Origin: Ulota crispa
Taxonomy: Eukaryota; Streptophyta; Bryopsida; Orthotrichales; Orthotrichaceae
NCBI GenBank assembly: GCA_963920765.1
Contig: OY987243.1
Coordinates: 8,060,001-8,124,000 of the forward strand
Reading direction: 5' to 3'
DNA: 64,000 nt
Shown in pieces: positions 12,447 to 24,469 of the stretch. The notes under the pieces are model-generated. The model made no database searches, was not told where the DNA came from, and saw nothing but the letters and a program-made list of their open reading frames with translations. Every line of letters starts with the position of its first letter. Position 1 is the first letter of the stretch. Both the position numbers and the translations under genes were made by a program.

Positions 12447-12620
12447 CAATGCTCGGAGAACTCAGGAACTCAGGATCGAGGTCACAAGGCACTGGATTAT
12501 TGCAAAAAATTCAAGCGAAGCTATGCCGAATAAGAAGCCAAAACTCACAGCAGCCAAGGGATTGAGCACTGATGAAAGCTGCAGGGATGGCTGATGAGGC
12601 TCAAGTGCACATTGTAGCCT

Positions 12621-12627
12621 GTATATA
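12621..12627 (-). promoter_or_regulatory. Possible TATA box for Cys-motif gene 1
   Basis: Read on the minus strand this is TATATAC, about 175 bp upstream of the chosen ATG. Such stretches are common by chance in AT-rich DNA. Confidence 0.3.
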
Positions 12628-12639
12628 TGTGTTTTGAAT

Positions 12640-13500
12640 CTGTTTGCCCCGACATCACAAGCTGGTGATGACTAGACTATGGGTTGAATGAAATTGCACC
12701 AGTCAATCATTTTCAATGCAAATTACTCTGTAGCGGACCAGTCCTCCTTTCACACCGCACGGTTGTGAACACACTTGGGACGCTTTCCGTTGCTCGAAGG
12801 AATTGGTATGGATGTCGTTTCTGGTGTTGACTATTGGTTCGATCAATTGTCTGGCAGCACGTCAACCTATCATTATCGCTCAAACTAAGATTTTGTGCGT
12901 CTCGAAAGGTAGTGTGAAAAGTCTGTAGGTGAATTGTTCTTGGACATGGTAGGTAAGAAGCTCCTGCAAAGCCTTACCGAAGGATATGGTAGGTAGAAAA
13001 GAGAGCAAATTTGGATTGTTCAGCACATGAGTTCTGGTGGAAATCATGGAAGTCAACGGGGTGAATTGTGTTTTTGGTTAGAAGCGTTCTTCCAGAATGA
13101 ACATGATCACAGTGAAGGATCAATTGCTTCGATATACGTGGTCGCTGACCTTGAATCTTCGGCCCTACAAAATTGTTCACACTTTCCCTTTTGGAAATGG
13201 CGCCCATGTCAGGCGTCCGTCGCTTTGACTGAGCTAGCTCCTCGCCTCCTTCCGACTTGGAAGGGAAGTGGTTAATCTTGCGAGGCGCTAGAGGCATCGA
13301 TGGTCACGGCTAGTCGGCATCCGTCGGTAGGACTTTTCGGTTGCATGGTTCAATGAGAAAATTCTTGAAAAATTCTTCGCAGCATTGATTCACGTGAATG
13401 CGAAAACACGTGAGAGATTATTGTACGAGGTCTGAATGGACATGCTGTACAATTGGCTCGCTGCCTGGTTCACACTGACAGAAAAAGCTTCCGATTCACG
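12640..13500. other. Intergenic with overlapping uninformative ORFs
   Basis: Moderately GC-rich for this window. Opposed frames at 12974-13297 (-) and 13027-13275 (+) overlap and neither shows a domain. No repeat family found here covers it. It could be an eroded gene. Confidence 0.4.
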
Positions 13501-13620
13501 CTAGATCATTCAACTCTTGGTCGTCGCGCACTAGATGTAATCCAGGGTTGACAGAGGTTTTTTTCTTTACTAAACGCGGGGCCCGTCTCCACCTTTCCCA
13601 GAATCTCCTCTTGCCCTCTA
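13501..13620 (-). repeat. Inverted-repeat partner of 15061-15175
   Basis: The complement shares GGGAAAG, GCGTTTA-TAAAG, CTCTGTCAAC-CTGGAT and TCTAGTGC in order with 15061-15175. Similarity is roughly 80% by eye over about 80 bp. Family unknown. Confidence 0.6.
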
Positions 13621-13660
13621 CGTGTACCCCAAGCTGGAAAACTTCCTTTTTACTAACAAA

Positions 13661-13925
13661 AACACCATATTCGATAATTTGGGAGCTATGTTCAAATTTG
13701 GGACTTCTGAAAGTTTAAGTGATCACCTTAAACCCAACTTTAGGTTTAAGCAACTTTTTGTTTGGTACACTTGCCCTCACCTGAGAGGAGGAATTTGCAA
13801 GGGAAAAAATCTTAGTGGCTCAAATTGAATATGATATCTTTGAATTTAGTTTAAGGTAACTTTTTAAGTTTAAGGTGAAGTTCAATTTGGGAACCGCCTT
13901 TTCCCAATTTAATGAATATGGCGTT
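13661..13925. mobile_element. MITE-B, TSD CAAA
   Basis: Starts AACACCATATTCGATAATTT and ends CAATTTAATGAATATGGCGTT. The 4-bp duplication CAAA is exact (13657-13660 and 13926-13929). It contains the conserved AGAGGAGGAATTTGC and AAAAAATCTTAGTGGCTC core. Confidence 0.9.
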
Positions 13926-13962
13926 CAAAGCCCAAAAATCTTCTATTTTGTAGTTTTCTTTT

Positions 13963-14357
13963 GAAAAATTGATATATACACACCCGGGGTTTGATATATG
14001 CGCACGGGGGGAAATTTTACATATTCATCATCATCAAGTTGAATTTGAAAAATTAGGTTTCACGTTTGGATTTAGAGACCTTGATTTTGTCTAGAATCAC
14101 AAAGGAAGATACAATTGAACAACGCCCATTGAAAAAAGCTTAGCTAAGGGCAAATTGTTACTTTTACCTTTATTTGTAAAAAAAGCAAAACTCTTCCAAT
14201 GGGTATTATTGAATTGTAACCTCCTTTGTAGTTGCAATCTAAAGCCATGTCTCTAAATTCAAACTTTCCAAATTTAGCTTGCCAATGGTAAATATATAAT
14301 TCCCCCATGTATGGGGTATGAATGTGTCAAATCTTGGGTGTGCATATATCAATTCCC
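13963..14357. mobile_element. MITE-D copy 1, foldback
   Basis: Outer ends AATTGATATATACACACC and its diverged complement TGTGCATATATCAATTCCC. The arms mirror each other around about 14160 (AACGCCCATTGAAAAAAGC against CTTCCAATGGGTATTATTG). It aligns with the copies at 20540 and 62780. Confidence 0.75.
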
Positions 14358-14392
14358 TTTCTCTTTTTACCAATTTTACCAATTTTGATTGA

Positions 14393-14693
14393 AATGTCAT
14401 ATTTGTTAATTTGGGCAAAAGTGTACAAAGTGGGACTTTTGGTTCTTTTTTCCAAAAAATGCCATATTCATTCAATTGGGAGTCCGTTGATTGTTTTCCA
14501 ATGAAATGAGATTTATATCTTCCAAAAATATGCTCTTTTTGGACAAAAAGTTTATTAAGTTCTGAAATTTTGGACAAAGTTCATTACCTAGGTTTGAGGT
14601 AACCTCCTCAATTCAAATTGAGGTGGCTATTTTGGATTAAGGTGAGGTACAAATTGGTACCTCTATTTTTCCCAGTTTACCTAATATGGCGTT
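14393..14693. mobile_element. MITE-B, long subtype, TSD TTGA
   Basis: Starts AATGTCATATTTGTTAATTT and ends CAGTTTACCTAATATGGCGTT in 301 bp. TTGA is duplicated exactly at 14389-14392 and 14694-14697. It is the sister of the copy at 8149-8481. Confidence 0.85.
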
Positions 14694-14702
14694 TTGAGGT
14701 AT

Positions 14703-14958
14703 AACACCATATTCATTATAATGGGAAATTGGGCACCTCTCAAAATAACCATGTTGATCTTGACCTAAATCGACAATTTTGTTAAAAGTAGAGTTTTCAG
14801 TTGATTGACATAAAACCTTCTAATTTTAAATCAATTTTGAAAATTTTTATTGCAATTTAGCTTGACTTGATATAAATTGCAATAAAACCTTTCATCAAAT
14901 TTCCTTTCAACTACCTCTCAATTCAGTGAAAATCTCCCATTTTAATGAATTTGGTGTT
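14703..14958. mobile_element. MITE-B, ACCTAAA subtype, TSD GTAT
   Basis: Starts AACACCATATTCATTATAAT and ends TTTAATGAATTTGGTGTT. GTAT is duplicated exactly (14699-14702 and 14959-14962). The interior differs from the main type and resembles the copies at 34399 and 40104 (GACCTAAA and AACCTTTCA blocks). It lies only 9 bp from the preceding copy. Confidence 0.85.
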
Positions 14959-15060
14959 GTATGCTATCTGGGGTCTTTGAATCCGAATATGAACTCGAAA
15001 TCTCCAATTTCAATTTACCATGATATATGTCTTATTTCCAGCGTTGACTAAAAATTCTGA

Positions 15061-15175
15061 ACTTTTTCACCCCGGGTCCAAGGAATTCGGGAAAGACGGC
15101 CCTGCGTTTACTAAAGAGAAACTCTGTCAACGCTGGATCGCTTCTAGTGCAAGACCAATCCTGCGACTCCGACGG
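15061..15175 (+). repeat. Inverted-repeat partner of 13501-13620
   Basis: The more GC-rich member of an inverted pair about 1.4 kb apart. A minus-strand open frame (15032-15328) covers it but shows no recognisable domain. The pair may be the ends of an older element now filled with MITEs, or two independent copies. Confidence 0.55.
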
Positions 15176-15712
15176 GACCCTAGCTCGTCTCTCTGATCTT
15201 CTTGAGGCAAAACATGAATGATGTTCATCAGTTCCAAACTTCCAACTGACATGAGCTCCATCGAGGAAACTGCTGGCTGGAATGCCTGCAAGAAAGCTAA
15301 TTGTAGCTACTCCGACTAGCTCGTCCACTTTCAGTTTAGCAACTTGTATCGCTTGACTAATGACTACTGTAGCTGAGCAGAGCTAGCTGAGGGAGGAGAC
15401 TCATGGAGAAGCTAGCTGGGACTGAGTGACTGACATCTGTCTAAAAGGCTTTCTTTCCAAATTGGTGGTAAGACTACGAACTCGTTTCAATTACGCGTTC
15501 ACACGTGAGAATATGCGAGACTTGGGAGACGCAAGTACGTAGTACGTACACAGGTCGATCGACGAGTAAGTGAATTCTGCATGTGCAAGTCGTTGAGCAA
15601 AATGTTCATCATGTACGTGTGATGAAGTCAGGAAGTTGCATTCAACGTTTCCTTCCCGACGATTTTGGAAAGATTGTTGGCACTAGATCCTAGAGATAGC
15701 TTCTACTAAAGC

Positions 15713-15962
15713 GTGGAAAACCCTACACTAAATACTGCTTTTAGGTTGCCCCACACTAATTCCCATATCTTACACTTTTACTAAAAAAACAAGTTTTAAA
15801 GGGCCTTGCAACCACTACAAAGCTGCTACAGAGAAAATTAACAAGGTTCCAGTTGTAAACCATGTGAAATCCAAGCATGGTCAACCATTAGTGTGGGGCA
15901 ACCTAAATGTAATATTCAATGTAGTTACTAAATAACACAGTTTCCAGTCTCGGTTTTCCAGT
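15713..15962. repeat. Imperfect inverted-repeat element
   Basis: TTTAGGTTGCCCCACACTAAT (split across 15741-15762) is mirrored by ATTAGTGTGGGGCAACCTAAA near 15889-15910. Outer TGGAAAACC and GGTTTTCCA also pair. This looks like a foldback MITE of which only one copy is in the window. Confidence 0.6.
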
Positions 15963-16965
15963 TGCAACTCTGCTTGATTTTTCTCCAATTTTGCTACTTC
16001 TAATGGTAAGAATTAGTACTTAAGATTTCAATACAAAGACAAAGATGGAAAAACATTTCTTCCACTTTTCCGTAACTCTGAACCCCCAGATGACGACCCG
16101 TAATCTCTATCAGAACTCACACAGTGTAATTGTGGAAAGGAATTTATTTGTGATCAGTCTTGAACAACCGCTAGATCGGTGGTGGACGTCGTGCTCTGGT
16201 TCTAAATCTAATCATGTTGTTAATTAAAACGGGTTCATTCATAGTTTTCAGTCATCTTAGATTAACTTTCGATTGATTTCTCGTTAGTTTGAAAATAATT
16301 GGTGCGCTAGGTGAAATTATTTCACTCCAGACATGGCTCCTTCGCCGTCCATACCCACTACAGCGCCATGTCCTCTTACTACTCTTGGCCATAGTTCGTC
16401 GGTAAGGTGTTTTCACGGGCTCCTTTGGGCAAGTAATTGGAGAGTGACACGTGTCACATTGTCAGAGTATGGGAGTGTCAGTTCTCTACTCATACAGAAT
16501 ATTTTCGAAGCTATTATTTTGACGTCAATGAACCCTAAGGGCATCATCAACCCAGCAGTCCAGCACCCAAAACGATTCACCAAATATATTGCTATCTTTT
16601 GCCTGGTCTAAAAGTAGAACTTATGATTACTGTTGTTGGATGCATATATAAAAATACTTCAAATAACTAACAATAAATGGAAATTGGAAATTGTACAATA
16701 AAAATGAAGTCCATTGAAAAAAGCTAAAAGTAAAAAGGGATGGGCAAATCAAGTTCTAGAGGGAGAATTCATGGTAATAACACATTAAATTTAGAAAGTT
16801 TAGAGTGTCATTATCTTAGATTTTCTTTCTTTGGCATGGTTTGCTCTATTGATTTTATTTTGGATTTTTTTCAAGGGGAAATTACAAAATGAGTAACAAA
16901 AACAAAGGAAATTACAGTTTGGGTAACGATTTGAAAGTAATTACAGTTTGGGTAACAAAATCCAA
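15963..16965. other. Intergenic, no gene seen
   Basis: Short open frames at 16045-16227 and 16333-16611 have no domain and no homologue elsewhere in the window. 16880-16960 holds a short direct repeat of a TTACAGTTTGGGTAAC phrase. Confidence 0.5.
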
Positions 16966-17212
16966 AACACCATATTAGGTAAAGTGAGAAAAAAGGTATA
17001 ATTTAGGACTTTCAGACTCGCTTTCAAAAGTTTGAGGTGATCACCTCAAACCAAGCTTAGAGCACACATGTCCTCACTTGAGAGGAGGGATTTGCGAGGG
17101 AAAAAATCTTAGTGGCTCAAATTGAATCTAATACCTTCAAATCTAACTTTTGAGTTTGGGGGGGAAAACAAAGTGGGACACCCTTTTTTCCCAATTTACC
17201 TAATATGGTGTT
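16966..17212. mobile_element. MITE-B, TSD CCAA
   Basis: Starts AACACCATATTAGGTAAAGT and ends CAATTTACCTAATATGGTGTT. CCAA is duplicated exactly at 16962-16965 and 17213-17216. 247 bp with the standard core. Confidence 0.9.
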
Positions 17213-19422
17213 CCAATAACCTCAATGGATTTTGCAATTGTCAAGGGTGCAAGCCATTGAAGCCGGCATAGACGCCAATGCCAACTCATCATTGGTCATA
17301 ATCCTTGTACTCTCAGTTGCGACCCATTTAGTAGCCAATGTTTGCTAAACAAATGCAGATTGCACAATATCAAGAAGTGATCACTTACCTTTTGCTCACA
17401 AGTACTACTTCAAAACTTCAACCTCACACGTTCATTGGTTGCATCTCACTCATGGACGTGCATCGCTCACTGTGTAATTGATAAATTCTTCAAAAAAAAA
17501 ATGCCGCCACCTATGCTTTTCTAAGTGAATTGGGAATAGGGACTATGAACTTAGCAAATATAGTAGAATGAAGCTATAAATTCCCGTTTATCAGCCTCTC
17601 TACCAATTTGATTGTGGGAAATCACTGATCCTTCAGACTTAGTGCATACATGCATATTTTAGACCATGGCTTTCACTGCATTTCCAAAAACATTGAAAGT
17701 AAAATCTCTGGTTTGGGGCTGTAATTGCTACCACATCTTTGAGCTGGAACCCGGCCACCAACCAATCACGATGACCCTGTGACACTTTTGTTTCTTGCAA
17801 CCTAATTCTTTTGGTCAATTTTATGCCAAAATTCTACCTCACTGTGGCACTGGTTACACTAACAAATATGCAATGAAAAAATGAATCAAATCACCAAACC
17901 TTGAAATTCCGTTCAAACAAACATTAAGTTTGCCAATACTTGGATGAAAACTATCGACAATAGCTGACTTTACGGATGGAAGTGCGCACAAGGGCAATTC
18001 CGTCCTTTAATTTAGAATGCGTGTAGCTCCACCTATGAAACAAACACTTTTGCTAAGAACTACTTTATGTGTGTAGCACTAGCTTGCTTTTCAAGTAAAG
18101 TACTTGCTCAAATTTCCTTAGGGTAGCTTTTCTTCAAGTAAAGCCTCCCTACTTCATAGTCAACCAAAATAAATTGGTTTATTTTTATTGTGAATTTAGG
18201 GGTGGTTCACACTACTTCCTAGGTACCCATCTTTTCAAGACCCATCTCAATGCCAAATCTCAACATATTAGTGGGTGTCAAATCTTTTGTTTTTTAAGGT
18301 TTTGGAATAATTCTATCCAAAAACTTTCTGAAAGTTATGGGGTGGTGGTTGAAGCACAAGCTGCAAAGCTACCACCCTTGCAAAGCTTCACAAACCACTC
18401 TACTTGATGACTCTAGTGGGTTCCCCTCCGTAACTCCTTCACATTGGTTGGTGTGAGTCTCAACAACGAGGACGACGACGTTGCAGAGTCATATAACTCT
18501 CTTTCAAAATAGTCCATAACTCCCTTAAATTATCAAGCACCACTAGAGGTGGGTCATAAAGTTACACAAACTCAGAACTCCAAAAAGTGGTTGAGTTACG
18601 GGGTAAACCTACCCAAAGTTGTGGGGAAGAAAACAAGAAGTTTGGCACCCACTATTTGGGTTACTAAAAGCAAAGAGGAGTATTGAAGAGATTCATGAAT
18701 CTTTTATGCAAAAATATTGGTGGGACTTGGGTTGAAAGTTGGATTTAGGAAAATGGTTAACCCAAACTTAAAATGAAATTCCACCATTTCTAACGTCAAA
18801 TTTTTCAAAAATTGTTGCCATGCAGACAACCAAATTGTAAGACTTGAAATGCAGTGTAAAATGCCAAATCCTAACTTTTGGCTTTACACCAATCAGATTC
18901 ATAAATTTCAATGGGACTTGGGATGTGGGACATAGTGTAAGTGTGAACAACCCCTGAATCCCATTTCTGGTCTCCTTGAATGTCAAAGCAGTTCTCTGCG
19001 TTTTGAATCCGTGTTCATGGTGTTCCCTCACATCTCTGGTGGTAAGTCTAGTTGAATTCAACGTTCAGGGTTTTGATTCCTCAATTCCTTACAGACCAAG
19101 CAGTCAACTTTTGAATGCTGGCTGAATGTTAGCAAGTCTCATGCATACAGAAATTTGGTTCTTTACTCATCTATATTAAGAATAGCATTCAGTCAGGGTC
19201 GGGCATGATTAGGAGAGGGTTGGGCATGATTGAGATCATAAAATTACAAATGGATTAAAGTAAAGTCACATACGGTTTCACTAAACGTTAACAACAGGGC
19301 ATTGGCAATTGTACCATCATTAGAAAATTGCTTATGGCTTAACTAAATGTTAACATCAGGTCATTGGCAGTTGCAATGTCATTGGCAATTGCATCACAAC
19401 TTTCTCTCAGCCAAAAGAGGGC
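17213..19422. other. Long gene-less stretch
   Basis: AT-rich, with many in-frame stops on both strands. Open frames at 18174-18407 (+) and 18768-19061 (-) lack domains. Near 19297-19395 there is a degenerate direct repeat of a TAACATCAGGTCATTGGCA phrase. Confidence 0.5.
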
Positions 19423-19800
19423 ACAGGGATAGGGAACACAAGGATAGGAGGCACAACGATGGGGGCATGGGGATAGGGGGCACGGGGATAGGGGAGCATG
19501 GGGATAGGGGGCATGGGGATAGGGGAGCATGGGGATAGGGGGCATGGGGATAGGGGAGCATGGGGATAGGGGGCATGGGGATAGGGGAGCATGGGGATAG
19601 GGGGCATGGGGATAGGGGAGCATGGGGATAGGGGGCATGGGGATAGGGGGCATGGGGATAGGGGGCATGGGGATAGGGGGCACGGGGATAGGGGAGCATG
19701 GGGATAGGGGGCACGGGGATAGGAGCACAAGAATAGGGCATGGGGATAGAGGGGCACAGGGATAGGGGACATAGGGATAGGGGGCACAGGGATAAGGGGT
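19423..19800. repeat. G-rich minisatellite, 15/16-bp unit
   Basis: About two dozen tandem units alternating GGGGGCATGGGGATA (15 bp) and GGGGAGCATGGGGATA (16 bp), with CAC and ACAGGG variants towards both edges. All three minus frames stay open through the array and give Pro/Ile/Met-rich repeats, an artefact of the repeat. The plus strand carries very regular G4-G5 runs. Confidence 0.95.
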
Positions 19801-20011
19801 GGGGGGCACAATCTTGTCGATACAACGGGTAATATACTAGTTTATGATAAATGATTAATTTCAAGTGTTGGTATTCTAGCATTTGTTTCATATAGATCTC
19901 CAAAGCTTTTTGCTACAAATATTTACTTGTTTAAAACATGTAAACATGTTTTACATAAAAAAATTTAAAAATCCGTTCAAAAGATAACCTTTAAAAAATC
20001 ATCATTAGTAA

Positions 20012-20275
20012 TATACTATATTCATTAATTTGGGAAAATTTGTACATTTTGGAACTTTCAAATTTTGAGGTGAAAGTTTGAGGTCTCCTCAAACCTAGCT
20101 CGCACATTTTTTTTACACGTGTCCTCACCTAAGAGGAGGCATTTGTGAGGGAAAAAATCTTAGTGGTTGAGACTGAATCTGATACCTTCAAATTTAGTTT
20201 AAGGTAACTTTTTGGTTTAAGGTGGAGAACAAAGTGGGACACCTGTTTTTCCCAAACTCTAACAAATATGGTGTT
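20012..20275. mobile_element. MITE-B, degenerate left end
   Basis: Left end TATACTATATTCATTAATTT and right end CTAACAAATATGGTGTT. The standard core is present (AAGAGGAGGCATTTGTGAGG, AAAATCTTAGTGG). No clean target duplication could be read. Confidence 0.82.
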
Positions 20276-20539
20276 TATAGTATAATCTTGAAATAAATCA
20301 CTACAACTAAGAGTTAATATCATAAACTTAAAGGAAGAAACCGTTGTGAAAATTGTTGAATTTCAATCCTCGAACGCTTTATGAAGGTATTTGAATTAAT
20401 TGATTCAAGTCTTATTGAAAAATGTTGATATGTGCAATGGTAAATCCAATTGTATGGTTGTGTTCTATGATTCCTAGTCTAAAGCTTTTCTACATAGGTA
20501 GTTGCATAGCAGTTCTTTTGGATTACACATTGACACATG

Positions 20540-20936
20540 GGGGATTGATATGTATACCACACCCTTTCAAGTATTGTACCACATCCCGGAGTAAATTTTA
20601 GAGTTGAATTTGAGAATTTGGAATTCAAATTTGGACTTAGAGACCATGATTTTGTTTAGAATCATAAAAAAAGGTTGTAATTGAACAACACCCAATGAAA
20701 AAGCTTAGCTTGGGGTAAAAGTGTTACTTTTACTTTTGTTTATAAAAAAGATAAGCTTTTTCATTGGGTGTTGTTCAATTAGAACCCTTTTATGATTTTA
20801 GACTAAATCACGGTCTCTAAGTCCAAATCTAAATTCCAAATTCTCAAATTCAACTACTTGATGGTAGAAATCTAAAATTTACCCCAGGGGTGTGGTACAA
20901 TACTTGATAAGGTGTGGTAGACATATCAATCCCCTT
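20540..20936. mobile_element. MITE-D copy 2, foldback
   Basis: Ends GGGATTGATATGTATACCAC and GTGGTAGACATATCAATCCC, with ACACATG on both sides. The arms are long mirrored copies around about 20740 (ACACCCAATGAAAAAGC against CTTTTTCATTGGGTGTTG). Confidence 0.85.
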
Positions 20937-23374
20937 ACACATGTCTCCACATTTTTAAACTTTAAAGTATTTATCTTGGTCCTTAAGGGATAGAAGACCA
21001 TTTGGAAGATAAAAGGTTTTAGTTAAATATAACATGCATGCAAGAACCTTTTTTCATCTATACAAAAAATTTAGGTCCTTATCATATATTTCTAACATTC
21101 ATGTCTTACAAATTTTAAACTTTTGTACATACATAAGGTACATATTGGATAATCACGGGAACCACCCAAGGAGTAGCGTTTTCTTTTCTAAAGGTTTTTC
21201 CATGGAGTCTTCATCATAACAATCTAAATGTTTTGAAGCTATAAGAAAAATGATGTGTCTTAAGTTTGCTCTTCTATGCTTACAAGCTTCCTCATTGATA
21301 ATAATTAATTGACCATTAACCTTAAATCAAACACAAATTGAATATTATTGAACTTGTAATCAATCATGTTACTCTTAAAAAAGTGCTAAAATCTAAGAAT
21401 TAGATTTTTTTGATAGAAAGTGATAATGTTTTGAATAAAACATGCCATTAATCACAACAATCAACAAATTCAAGGTTGTTTCAGTAAATTTAAGACACTA
21501 TTGAACATTGGATAGAATTTTTCATAAAATTGCCTTTAAGGGTTGTATTAAGGATTTTAACACTTGAATGTCCCAGAGGACCAAAAGTATCATTGCATGA
21601 TTTCAGAGGCTTGTTTGAGGTATTGGATCTTTTTTTGATCTAGTTATAAATTGTAATTATGAAGGCGTTCAAGTGGTCCATGCAAATGGAGTGATGGCAA
21701 TGCAAGCCAAACATTGTACAAGTGTCTCAAGACTTGACTAGGTGAAACACCATACATGGCACGTTGACAAGCAATGTCTTATAAGCAACAACTGCTCAAT
21801 ATACCTTGTGTGTGGTTTGTGGTAGTGAAAAATTTGTTGGCAAGGGTTCATGCGTGTTAGAAATCCTTGTAGTAGCAACCCTATTTGAATGTGCTAGTCA
21901 TCAATTTCAGTGCAATAGCAATTTGAAGCTCCAAAACTTAGCATACAAAGAAGTAAGACCTTCAATGATTTGCAAGAGTGTGTATTCACATCTGATTTTG
22001 CTACTCACAAAAATTGAGATGAATCATGAGCTTATACAATTTTGTAAAATTAATTAGTAAATGGCAACTACCTACCAAAAAAGGAGATTTTGCCATCCAT
22101 TGTTGTTTGATCAAATGTTGTAATCTCCCATTTCCCATAGTCAATTATTCCCAAAAATTTCAAGCTTTTTTCTAAGTAAGTGTTCCACTATTTCAATGAT
22201 CACTTTCTGTGAATCATACGAGATACGATGCATCAAAGTTGTAGGTTTTCAGAAACCAATTTTTTTTTTGGATGAAAATGGCTTGGGAGCTTAGGGGTTA
22301 ATTACATAAGAGTCTGCAGTCTGCACAGCAGGCCATTCGGAGATGCTGAGCATCCGAGCTTTGGAACCTGCAACTAAATTTACAGTGTGGGAGCTGAGCC
22401 GTTACTTGGGACATGACCAATTCTGTTCATGCTCAAATTGCACCATGGATTCTGTTCATGCTTCTCCATCAGCAGAAGGACCAGTGACTTCAGTTTACAA
22501 CGACGGTAAGCTTACACCAAGTGTGACGACCTTCAAAGACAACCCCTGTTCCTGGCTTGAATGCAGGCCCAAATGCTCAGAAGTCCCTCTTTGAGTTTTT
22601 TTGGTTCTCCTGTCAGAGAGGGGTATTTGATTAAATCCAGTGCATTTTGGTTTGCGCTGGCATCTAAATCCACCTGAAAGTACTTATTTTCCTGTGTGGT
22701 GAACAAATGACACTCCATTATACTTATGCGACACTCCATAATATTTATTTCGCTTCAAAAAAAAATTGAATTACCTTACTCTATATATATCTCACGTAGT
22801 TTCGACTTTTTACTCTAGGAACCCTCAAGCCCAAATGTAACAAGTGAACCATTTCAAACCAAAGTTATATACATTCTGTTTGAATGATTTTTCTTGGGAG
22901 CTTGATAATCTGGATATCTTAATTATGCTGTATACTAAACACTTTGAATGTAGAAGTCAATATATTGTTGTATGAGGTACTAGAAAATGTCTGATTGGAA
23001 TTCAAAGGGTTCGGTTTATGAAGCGTTAGGTTGAGTAGATTTTTTTTCCTTTTTGAATTGGTATAGACCATTTCTATAATATTGAGTTCACTTACAATAG
23101 TTTGACTAGATGTTTACGCCTACGAGGCTAATATCCATATATGGGTGCTACGTTTCTGTTGCTCAGAGTCTGTTTGTATGTTTTCCAGATTGTGAGGAAT
23201 AAAAGCTCCAGAATTTTGAACTGAATTCATAGTAGTTATGCTTTCATCAGTCTAGATTTGCCAAATTCTGACTTCACATTGCACTCTTTAGATTTAGCTT
23301 TCACTCATTATGGAGCTGACCTGGATTGTTGGGGTGTAATGCTTCTGATATGAAGATGCTCCATAGAATAAATC
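20937..23374. other. Gene-poor stretch with one Cys-containing ORF
   Basis: Mostly AT-rich without clear features. An 83-residue frame at 22343-22594 (+) contains CSCSNC and CSWLECRPKC. It loosely recalls the Cys-motif units but does not align well, and a good donor (GTAAGC) lies at 22505, so it may be an exon of something else or nothing. Confidence 0.35.
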
Positions 23375-23799
23375 CAGGGGTGGCAACTCCTGTATAATTT
23401 GCAAGAGGGCCGTTTTAAGAAGGGTTAAAAGAGCTGTATACTTCAAATTTAAGAAATTATTAGGTAATAATGAAGTTTTATCATTGGGATTATTATAAAT
23501 TTTTAATAGAAAAGTGTTTAAGAAAGAATACATTTTAATAATTCTAAAAAAGAATCAGGACCTAATTGGTGCTACTTGTATGAGAAATTTTTTGTATTAT
23601 AAGGTCTTAAAATTACTTTTGAATACCTCAAATTATTATGATTCATATAAAAAATACACCATTCAAATCCTCTCAATCTTCTTTCTTACTATGTTCATAT
23701 AACTTACTGAATAAAACAACTTGTTCCCTTCTTATACTGTATATCATATTAGATTAGAAGGAAACCCCTGTGTTTGCAATGTGAGTTGCCACCCCGGGG
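23375..23799. mobile_element. K element copy 1, hAT-like
   Basis: Ends CAGGGGTGGCAACTC and GAGTTGCCACCCCGG, typical of hAT termini. Flanks GAATAAAT and GAATAAAG agree at 7 of 8. The interior aligns with the copy at 47.95-48.68 kb (AGAGCTGTATACTTCAAATT, GAGAAATT-TTTGTA). No transposase frame. Confidence 0.8.
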
Positions 23800-24339
23800 A
23801 ATAAAGAGAGGATCCAACTGTGAAGGGCGTGTGTCGGATGGGTCAGTCACTGAACCAAGGAAACACCAGTAGTTTTGTACACCACTGCACGTGAGTGTTT
23901 GTACAAATGACCTAACTTATATACACTTGATTCCATTTTACACTTGTAACAAAACGCGGTCTTCATGTGCAGGCAATTTTAATTAGTTTGGCAAGTTTTC
24001 CAGTTGCCAGAAATGATGTGAAAATGAGGGTTTTCTTTTGATAACTAGGACTGGACTGAAGTTTTGATCACAAGGGATTTTCGGGAATTTCTAAAACTTG
24101 ACATTGCGGTTCAACATCTGTGATTGCTTTTGCTGAAATATAGCCTGGGGATTCCACGGTTGTTTCCACTTCATCATCGATAATAATGTCGTAAAACTTA
24201 TTATCAACACAAAATGGTACCCTAACTGAATTTCAATATCTTAGCAAATACAGTTTAAGGTACTGTCACTCTGTGCAGAATTGCGCTTTCGAAGACTGGT
24301 AAGTGGTGATCTGAGTGGGTGCTTTTTGGAACTAGCTGC

Positions 24340-24469
24340 ACTAGTAGAAAATTGTGTTGAAGTCAATATAAACTACATGATGTTTTTGTGCTTTTAACGC
24401 AGAAATTTGCATTAGAAGCATGAAAACATCATGTAGTTTATGTTGACTTCAACACAATTTTCTACTAGT
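24340..24469. repeat. Near-perfect 130-bp palindrome
   Basis: Left arm ACTAGTAGAAAATTGTGTTG onward is mirrored by an arm ending ACACAATTTTCTACTAGT. The arms are about 50 bp with few mismatches and a loop of about 28 bp. Confidence 0.85.

Noticed and set aside
14239-14577. 112-codon minus frame
   Set aside because: It spans the junction of MITE-D and MITE-B, so it is chimeric transposon sequence.
19339-19903. Three overlapping minus-strand Pro/Ile/Met-rich ORFs
   Set aside because: They exist because the 15/16-bp minisatellite lacks stops in those frames; nothing else suggests translation.
22343-22594. Possible fourth member of the Cys-motif family
   Set aside because: Cys spacing (CSCSNC, C-x4-C-x3-C) does not align with the unit and the P-D-H part is missing; kept only as a remark.
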